From: a bacterium
GTDB lineage: Bacteria; Arandabacterota; Arandabacteria; Arandabacterales; Arandabacteraceae
Assembly: GCA_025774845.1 (NCBI GenBank)
Contig: JALGZP010000022.1
Span: 1 to 35,796, forward strand
Direction: 5' to 3'
DNA: 35,796 nt
Part shown: one piece after another, positions 30,669-35,796 of the stretch
Layout: each line of letters opens with the position of its first letter
How positions within the stretch are numbered: position 1 is the first letter of the stretch
Notes under the pieces: generated by a model
Told to the model about the DNA's origin: nothing
Database searches by the model: none
Seen by the model: only the letters and a program-made list of their open reading frames with translations
Program-made: the position numbers and the translations under genes

Positions 30669-32399
30669 ATGAGCCACGATGTGATGCCGGATAGACTGCC
30701 GGAGTCCTTCAGGGAAGTGTGGTTGGCACTCAAGGATGCCGATGAGGCGAGCCCTTCACGGCAGGGGCTTGCTCACAGGTTGGGGATATCGACTCACACG
30801 ATCCAGCGGATCCTTGTTTCGGGTGAGGTGCCGGCGTTTCCTGAAACGGGCAACACCCGAATTGTCCGGGCGTGGGCCCGAATCCTGACGAGGCTGGCTC
30901 ACCACCTTGGCCGGCAGCCGAGGGAGTGGATTGAGATGGTCGGGATCGCCTGGGATGAAGACATACGGAAGGCCTCGGAGGTTGTTCTTGAAAATCTGCT
31001 GGGCCGGTCATACGGGCAAAGACCGGCACCCGCTGCTGAGGCAGATTCCTTTGCGGTGTCGCCTGCCGGTCCTGCGTGGCCGGACTGTATCAGGATCGGA
31101 GTGGTTCAAAGACCTCCGTTCTCCGAGTCGCTCTCGACCCAACCTTGGTCTTTCATGGAGACCTACGCGCGGCGGCTTGTAGGAGCGATCGCACCGGGCG
31201 GCAAGCTGCGACTCCAGGATCTTGATGAGCAGGCTACAGTTTTGGGACTCACGCAGACACGTCCGTCACTCGATCTCGGCGTAGGCGTTATTGAGACTGT
31301 CCATCGGCGGTCCCTGGGGCTAGAATTCGTAGCTGTTCCGGGCTGGCATATCAGGTTAAGTGCTGTCTGCATTAACCAGCGGGACGGGTCGAGGCAGATG
31401 CCGGGTTGGGACCAGGTAATCTCGTCTGTAGGTTCGAAGGATCTGTATTACATGGTGCGGGGTGGTGACGTCGCGGAGCACTTCCTGATGGGACAGTGCG
31501 GGGTGCCGACAGAAAGGCTGCTTGTGCGGCCCACGCGAGGGGAAGATGAAACTGCCCGGGTCTTATTCCGGGAAACCCGGCGACGGGAGGAAGATTGGGT
31601 GATTCTCGTCGATGAGCATGAGACCTGTCTGGATGTCATTGAAGAGCTGGAACTTCAGCAGGACTTTACGAAGTCCTTCAGTGCCCGGGAGCTGGTCGGT
31701 GCTCCCGATGAGTGTCCGACATATCGTCTTGGTGTGGCTGTGAGACCCCGGGCGTCCGGATGGCGCAATCTCATCGGGATGGCTACCGACGACGAGTTGT
31801 TCGGAACATCACTTAACCAGACCGCCAGGCTCTATGCCGATCTCATGACAGCCGGAAACCACCTACGTCCCGATGTTGAACCCGGTCGGCCCGACAGGTA
31901 CGCTGCCCCGGTTCGGCCTGTTGCTTTCGAGCAGGCATCACCCGTCTTTCAGAGAGAAGTCTGCCGCGGCATCATAAGGATCCTTGCCGGCTGGCTCGCC
32001 GCGAGACCCGAGACCCGAAGGGGACTCACAAGCGATGATGCGATCGAATCTCGATCTTTCGCTCTCGCCACGGCCTCTGCCCGGACCCTGATACCGGATG
32101 AATGGTTGCCCGCCCTTGAGGGGGAGCAAGAGAGGCTTGCGCCCCGGAAGGCTGCCATTCCTGAGCCTGCCCACTGCCGATCCTGCTCGGTGTCGCTCAT
32201 CTCCGACCACAACCGCGGTGTATCGGACTGTTACTGCCGCTACTGCTCCGACGAGGAAGGCCGCCTCAAGCCCCGGGGTGAAGTGCGAGAGTTGATAGCG
32301 CACTGGTTTGAGGAGTGGCAGGGAGACATTTCCCACGAAGAGGCCGTGCGCCGCGCCAAGATCTTCATGGAAGCCATGCCGGCCTGGTCGAATAACTAA
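30669..32399 (+). CDS. HTH - solute-binding-protein-like - zinc-ribbon fusion, predicted one-component regulator
   Basis: This is a 576-aa protein. The N-terminus (~30-60) reads SRQGLAHRLGISTHTIQRIL, an HTH of the Xre/Cro kind, with a following helical segment to ~110. The middle (~140-400) resembles the family 3 periplasmic solute-binding fold (IRIGVVQRPPF, DLGVGVIET, AVCINQRDG, VILVDEHETCLDVIEEL, VAVRPRAS), but there is no signal peptide. The C-terminus (~503-530) holds CRSC and CYCRYC (Cys503, 506, 521/523, 526), a zinc-ribbon like those in the Putative zinc ribbon family, followed by a helical tail. I infer a cytoplasmic regulator that senses a small ligand. I chose the ATG at 30669 (GAGGT eight bases upstream) over a GTG at 30639. 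It is transcribed divergently from the FG-GAP gene. Confidence 0.8.
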   Translation: MSHDVMPDRLPESFREVWLALKDADEASPSRQGLAHRLGISTHTIQRILVSGEVPAFPETGNTRIVRAWARILTRLAHHLGRQPREWIEMVGIAWDEDIRKASEVVLENLLGRSYGQRPAPAAEADSFAVSPAGPAWPDCIRIGVVQRPPFSESLSTQPWSFMETYARRLVGAIAPGGKLRLQDLDEQATVLGLTQTRPSLDLGVGVIETVHRRSLGLEFVAVPGWHIRLSAVCINQRDGSRQMPGWDQVISSVGSKDLYYMVRGGDVAEHFLMGQCGVPTERLLVRPTRGEDETARVLFRETRRREEDWVILVDEHETCLDVIEELELQQDFTKSFSARELVGAPDECPTYRLGVAVRPRASGWRNLIGMATDDELFGTSLNQTARLYADLMTAGNHLRPDVEPGRPDRYAAPVRPVAFEQASPVFQREVCRGIIRILAGWLAARPETRRGLTSDDAIESRSFALATASARTLIPDEWLPALEGEQERLAPRKAAIPEPAHCRSCSVSLISDHNRGVSDCYCRYCSDEEGRLKPRGEVRELIAHWFEEWQGDISHEEAVRRAKIFMEAMPAWSNN

Positions 32400-32417
32400 A
32401 CCCACCTAAATTCCAGT

Positions 32418-32544
32418 TGGGGTCAGAGCTCAAAAATTGCGCAATTATAGCGGGGTCAGAGCTCGAAGTTTGCGTCTCGTTCCCTCACGTTAGCACCCGG
32501 TATCCCTCCGGTGCCATTTGCGCAATTTTTGAGCTCTGACCCCA
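32418..32544. mobile_element. 127-bp element with perfect 27-bp terminal inverted repeats
   Basis: Positions 32418-32444 are the exact reverse complement of 32518-32544. A partial direct copy of the left arm lies at 32452-32474, and an imperfect hairpin (GCACCCGG/CCGGTGC) lies near the right arm. The GGGGTCAGAGCTC core is of the kind I associate with REP-like sequences moved by Y1 (IS200-like) transposases, but that is a recollection and not a search result. No transposase is present. It sits between the HTH-fusion gene and the beta-helix gene, with no gene disrupted. Confidence 0.65.
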
Positions 32545-32644
32545 TGGTAGTTGCGAGCTGATTCTCGGCTCAATCGGCTAAGGCACCCACTGAAATTTGC
32601 CGATACTTACTAAGAATAGGGACTGTTGCGAGCGGGGGTGTATC

Positions 32645-35347
32645 TTGCCTGGTAGTGGTGTACGTATAGTGGCAGCGGTTGTGATTCTTGCTGCCACCCT
32701 TGTGCTGTCTGCAGCACAGACTGCCGTAGCGGTGGTTTACCACGTCTCACCGAGCGGGGACGATTCCGACGACGGGCTTACCACCGGTACTGCATGGCGG
32801 ACGATTGATAATGGTGACCGGCTCGGGGTGCTTATCCCGGGCGATACCATAAGCATACTTCCTGGACTCTATCTTGCCTCCAGCACGATCACACTCTCAT
32901 CTTCAGGCACAAGTCAGGCGCCGATCCTCTACACGGGCGATGAGGCTGACAATGCCCGGGTGAGGTGTGTGGACGCCTTGGAGGCTGCGGTCTTGCTTGA
33001 GGGCAACAACCTGATCCTGCGCTATGTCAACGTCAGTGCCGACCCACTCACCACCGTGAACGGGATAGAAATCAATGGTGACTCATGTACCATCTCCGGG
33101 TGTGTTGTCAGCAACGTCCACGGTGACGGGATAGAGGTAGGCGGTTCTGGCAACCTCATACTCAGGAACGTGGTCTATTCATGTGAGACTAATGGGATTC
33201 AGAACACAGCGGGGGCTTCGGGCAACCGCTACTACGGGAACACCCTGTGGGACAACTACTATGATGGAATACAGATACAGGGTGCGGGCAATGCCAACCG
33301 GATACTCAACAATATCGTTTCCGAAAACTGGAATGACGGTATCGATGGGTCGGCGGACAATGTGTGCGCCCATAACGATGTCTGGAACAATGGCGGCGGG
33401 AGTTACGTGAACGGGGTGGCCGATTCGGCAGGTGGTATTTCTGCGGATCCGAGAATCGTAAATCCATATGGCGGCAATTTCAGTTTAGTCGGTAACTCAC
33501 CTGCCATAGATGCGGGAATGGATCTTGGGTATGCCTACGAAGGCAGCGCACCGGATATGGGGGCTCTTGAGTACACCCCCTACATTGCCACCAACTACTA
33601 CGTTTCGCCTTCAGGCGATGACGACAACGACGGACTGACCACCGGAAGTGCATGGCTCTCGCTTGAAAACGGCGACCGCAAAGGGATCCTTGTTCCGGGA
33701 GATACAGTCAATGTCCTGCCCGGGACCTATACCCCGGGGGCCGTCTCCTGGCTAACCACCTCCGGTACCGCGGCCGCACCCATCACATACCGGAAACTCG
33801 GTGCGGGCAGTGCCATAATAGACCTCGAGGCTATCTCCGAATCGATCATACTGCTGGATGGTGACCATGTCGTGATTGACAGCCTCGAGCTCACCCGGAC
33901 TGCACACAACGGGATCTATGTCCGCGGCGACTCAGCTATTATCACGAACTGCTACATCCACACCATCGCCTGGGATGGTATCCTGCTTGATGGAGCCCGG
34001 AGAACCTTGGTCCGCCGCAATATCATCGCAAATTGCGGTGACGATGGCATCGACGCCGAAGCTTTGACAGGGAACAACCTCCTCTACAACAACACTGTCT
34101 ATTTGTGCGTGGTAGATGGTATCGATCTTGAGAATGGTGCGGGAACGTCACGTGTCTTCAACAACATCGTCACATCGAGTGACTACGGCATAGGTGGCTT
34201 TGGCGGTGATGTCTGCGGCTACAATGATGTATGGGATAACACCTCCATGGATTACTGGGGCGCTTTGAGTGATTCCGCCGGTGGGATCTCGGAAGATCCC
34301 GATTTCACCGATCCGGCTGGTGGTGATTTCATACTCCAGCCGGGATCTCCCGCCATCAATGCAGGACTTGATCTTGGGTTTTCCTATAAAGGCACCGCAC
34401 CGGACATGGGGGCGGTTGAGTCGAGGTACTCAGGCTCCTATTACGTCAGTCCTACCGGCGACGATGACGCCGACGGCTTGACGCCTGGAACCGCTTGGCT
34501 CTCGATCGATAATGGGGATCAGAAGAGCATCCTTGTTCCGGGAGATACGATAAATGTCCTGCCGGGTACTTATCTGCCAACCTCGACCGTACGACTCAAT
34601 ACCAATGGTACGGCGGGTGCCAATATAACCTACCGCAAGTATGGCAGTGGCGACGCCGTTGTTGATATGAATGGCGCGTCAAACGTTGGGATCCTTATCG
34701 AAGGTGATCACGTCAGGGTCGACAGCCTTGAGATAACTGATAGCACGGACGAAGGGGTGTACATTAAATCAGACTCGTGCAGAGTGCGCGGGCTGTATAT
34801 CCATCATACGGCTAAGGAAGGACTGCGGGTTGAAGGCAAACATCACCTTTTCGTCGGAAACATCATCGCCTTCGCCGGCGAAGAAGGTATCAAGAATGAA
34901 GGTCCCGGCGAGTACACCACGTACCACAACAACACGGTCTATTCCTGCGCGAAGATGGGCTTTGAACTAAAAGACAACACATCACGTCTCTTCAATAACA
35001 TAGTTGTCCTCAATGACAAGGGGATAAACGGAAATGCAGCCAATGTTTGTGGCTTCAATGATGTCTGGGGGAACACCGGAGGTGATTACGCCGCCGGGGC
35101 TTTCGATTCGGCGGGGGGGATTTCCGCTGATCCGGAGTTCTTCGACCCGGTGGGTGGAGACTTCAGACTGCAGTGCGGTTCTCCGGCTATCAATGCCGGC
35201 CTCGACCTGGGGTACCACTACCACGGCAGTGCACCGGATATGGGGGCGCTTGAAACCGACCACTGTGATTCGGTCGCCGGTGAGTTGGGGCATGACCGAT
35301 CCTTCGGGTTCAATAACTCCCGCCGGACTCTACACAGCAGGTCATGA
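32645..35347 (+). CDS. Secreted beta-helix protein with three ~280-aa modules, probably truncated by a frameshift
   Basis: The protein is ~900 aa from a TTG at 32645, which follows GGGGGTG; a TTG at 32597 would only extend the N-terminus. A signal peptide (R then VAAVVILAATLVL, cleavage near AVA) is followed by three large modules that begin near 32738, 33596 and 34439. Each begins with YxVSPxGDDxxDGL and ends with SPAIxAGxDLGxxYxGxAPDMGAxE. Between these ends lie right-handed beta-helix coils with repeated short NNIV/NTVY/GNII stretches (parallel beta-helix, choice-of-anchor Q type). This style is common in surface polysaccharide-binding or -cleaving proteins, and no catalytic set is visible. 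The frame ends at 35347, but good protein continues in another frame from about 35286, so the stop is likely due to a one-base shift at the G4 run 35287-35290. Confidence 0.85.
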   Translation: MPGSGVRIVAAVVILAATLVLSAAQTAVAVVYHVSPSGDDSDDGLTTGTAWRTIDNGDRLGVLIPGDTISILPGLYLASSTITLSSSGTSQAPILYTGDEADNARVRCVDALEAAVLLEGNNLILRYVNVSADPLTTVNGIEINGDSCTISGCVVSNVHGDGIEVGGSGNLILRNVVYSCETNGIQNTAGASGNRYYGNTLWDNYYDGIQIQGAGNANRILNNIVSENWNDGIDGSADNVCAHNDVWNNGGGSYVNGVADSAGGISADPRIVNPYGGNFSLVGNSPAIDAGMDLGYAYEGSAPDMGALEYTPYIATNYYVSPSGDDDNDGLTTGSAWLSLENGDRKGILVPGDTVNVLPGTYTPGAVSWLTTSGTAAAPITYRKLGAGSAIIDLEAISESIILLDGDHVVIDSLELTRTAHNGIYVRGDSAIITNCYIHTIAWDGILLDGARRTLVRRNIIANCGDDGIDAEALTGNNLLYNNTVYLCVVDGIDLENGAGTSRVFNNIVTSSDYGIGGFGGDVCGYNDVWDNTSMDYWGALSDSAGGISEDPDFTDPAGGDFILQPGSPAINAGLDLGFSYKGTAPDMGAVESRYSGSYYVSPTGDDDADGLTPGTAWLSIDNGDQKSILVPGDTINVLPGTYLPTSTVRLNTNGTAGANITYRKYGSGDAVVDMNGASNVGILIEGDHVRVDSLEITDSTDEGVYIKSDSCRVRGLYIHHTAKEGLRVEGKHHLFVGNIIAFAGEEGIKNEGPGEYTTYHNNTVYSCAKMGFELKDNTSRLFNNIVVLNDKGINGNAANVCGFNDVWGNTGGDYAAGAFDSAGGISADPEFFDPVGGDFRLQCGSPAINAGLDLGYHYHGSAPDMGALETDHCDSVAGELGHDRSFGFNNSRRTLHSRS

Positions 35348-35796
35348 TCTCTCGCCTCCGGATTACCATGTGATCGCAACCTACGTTGCCATTGTTGACT
35401 CTGGTGCGGTGACGGTGGTGACAGATGGCACGCTTAGCTACATTCAGGTTGAACTCGAGAACGGCCGGCCGTTTCCCGATACGACGCTCACCACTGACAA
35501 TGACACGACGGTCTTTTACTGCCGTGGCTATGACTCGGGCCACAATCCCCTAGGGGACATTGTAGTCAGCTGGAGTCTGATTTACGGTGATTCAATCGGC
35601 AAAGTCCTACCCTCGGACGGCACGTCAAGCACTCTTGAGCTTACGGCGGTGGGTACGGCGCGGGTCCAAGCCACACGGGGTGGAGGCTTCGCCGACACCT
35701 CAGGTGTGATCACATGTGTTGCCGGTGAGCCGGCGGAGCTCGTCGTGTCTCCAGATAGTGCGACGGTGTCGGCAGACAGCACGCTTCAGTTCACAT
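35292..35796 (+). CDS. Ig-like (Big-type) domain, frameshifted continuation of the beta-helix protein, open at the window end
   Basis: From the ATG at 35292 this frame stays open to the last base (168 aa, 3' partial). It reads MTDPSGSITPPDSYTAGHDL, then VIATYVAIVDS, SYIQVELENGRPFPDTTLT, GYDSGHNPLGDIVVSWSL and VGTARVQATRGG. A second domain starts near PAELVVSPDSATVSADS. These are bacterial Ig-like folds of the kind that follow beta-helix regions in surface proteins. The reading frame is shifted by one base relative to the upstream gene and overlaps its last ~55 bases. Removing one G from 35287-35290 would join the two as one protein. It could instead be a separate gene with a weak GGTGAGTTGGGG ribosome site, but that is less likely, since it lacks a signal peptide. 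Confidence 0.65.
   Translation, partial: MTDPSGSITPAGLYTAGHDLSPPDYHVIATYVAIVDSGAVTVVTDGTLSYIQVELENGRPFPDTTLTTDNDTTVFYCRGYDSGHNPLGDIVVSWSLIYGDSIGKVLPSDGTSSTLELTAVGTARVQATRGGGFADTSGVITCVAGEPAELVVSPDSATVSADSTLQFT

Overview
The window looks like a contig piece from an uncultivated, moderately GC-rich Gram-negative bacterium, probably of the FCB group or a neighbouring candidate phylum. The clues are two secreted proteins that end in a FlgD-Ig/Por-type C-terminal sorting domain (126-1553 and 28647-30392), several lipoproteins with clear lipoboxes, FG-GAP/UnbV and beta-helix surface proteins, and strong AGGAGG ribosome sites mixed with GTG and TTG starts. No rRNA, tRNA or CRISPR array was seen. The taxonomic call is an inference from protein style only.

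Region 1 (126-15971, all minus strand) is a cell-surface polysaccharide locus. In transcription order it holds a GT2 polyprenyl-phosphate sugar synthase, a GT4 glycosyltransferase, an MprF/UPF0104-type membrane protein, an HlyD-type adaptor, a lipoprotein, a membrane TPR protein and a 1063-aa GT-C glycosyltransferase fused to two beta-sandwich domains. Four genes that match the 2,3-diacetamido-2,3-dideoxy-uronic acid pathway follow (wbpB-, wbpG-, wbpD- and wbpE-like), then a secreted protein that is a paralogue of the lipoprotein. The GT2 enzyme could charge a lipid carrier used by the GT-C enzyme, while the wbp set makes a nucleotide-activated amino-uronic acid.

Region 2 (15972-20959) starts with a divergent 450-bp spacer. 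It continues with a plus-strand, ATGA-overlapping pair of a cytoplasmic subtilisin-like protease and a ComEC-like metallo-beta-lactamase-fold hydrolase, a candidate conflict or regulatory cassette. A PAP2 phosphatase and a GNAT acetyltransferase (minus) and a SAM methyltransferase (plus) follow.

Region 3 (21033-30392, minus) has an SDR-type L-threonine 3-dehydrogenase behind a B12-binding radical SAM protein, then a secreted GH13 amylolytic enzyme, two lipoproteins (one with carboxypeptidase-regulatory-like folds, one an NHL/SMP-30-like propeller) and an FG-GAP surface protein closed by a strong Rho-independent terminator.

Region 4 (30393-35796, plus) begins with a divergent control region that has well-formed promoters on both strands and mirrored palindromes. 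It reads into an unusual cytoplasmic HTH - solute-binding-protein-like - zinc-ribbon fusion. A 127-bp element with perfect 27-bp inverted ends follows, then a secreted beta-helix protein made of three ~280-aa modules. That protein appears to be broken from its downstream Ig-like region by a one-base shift in a G4 run near 35287-35290.
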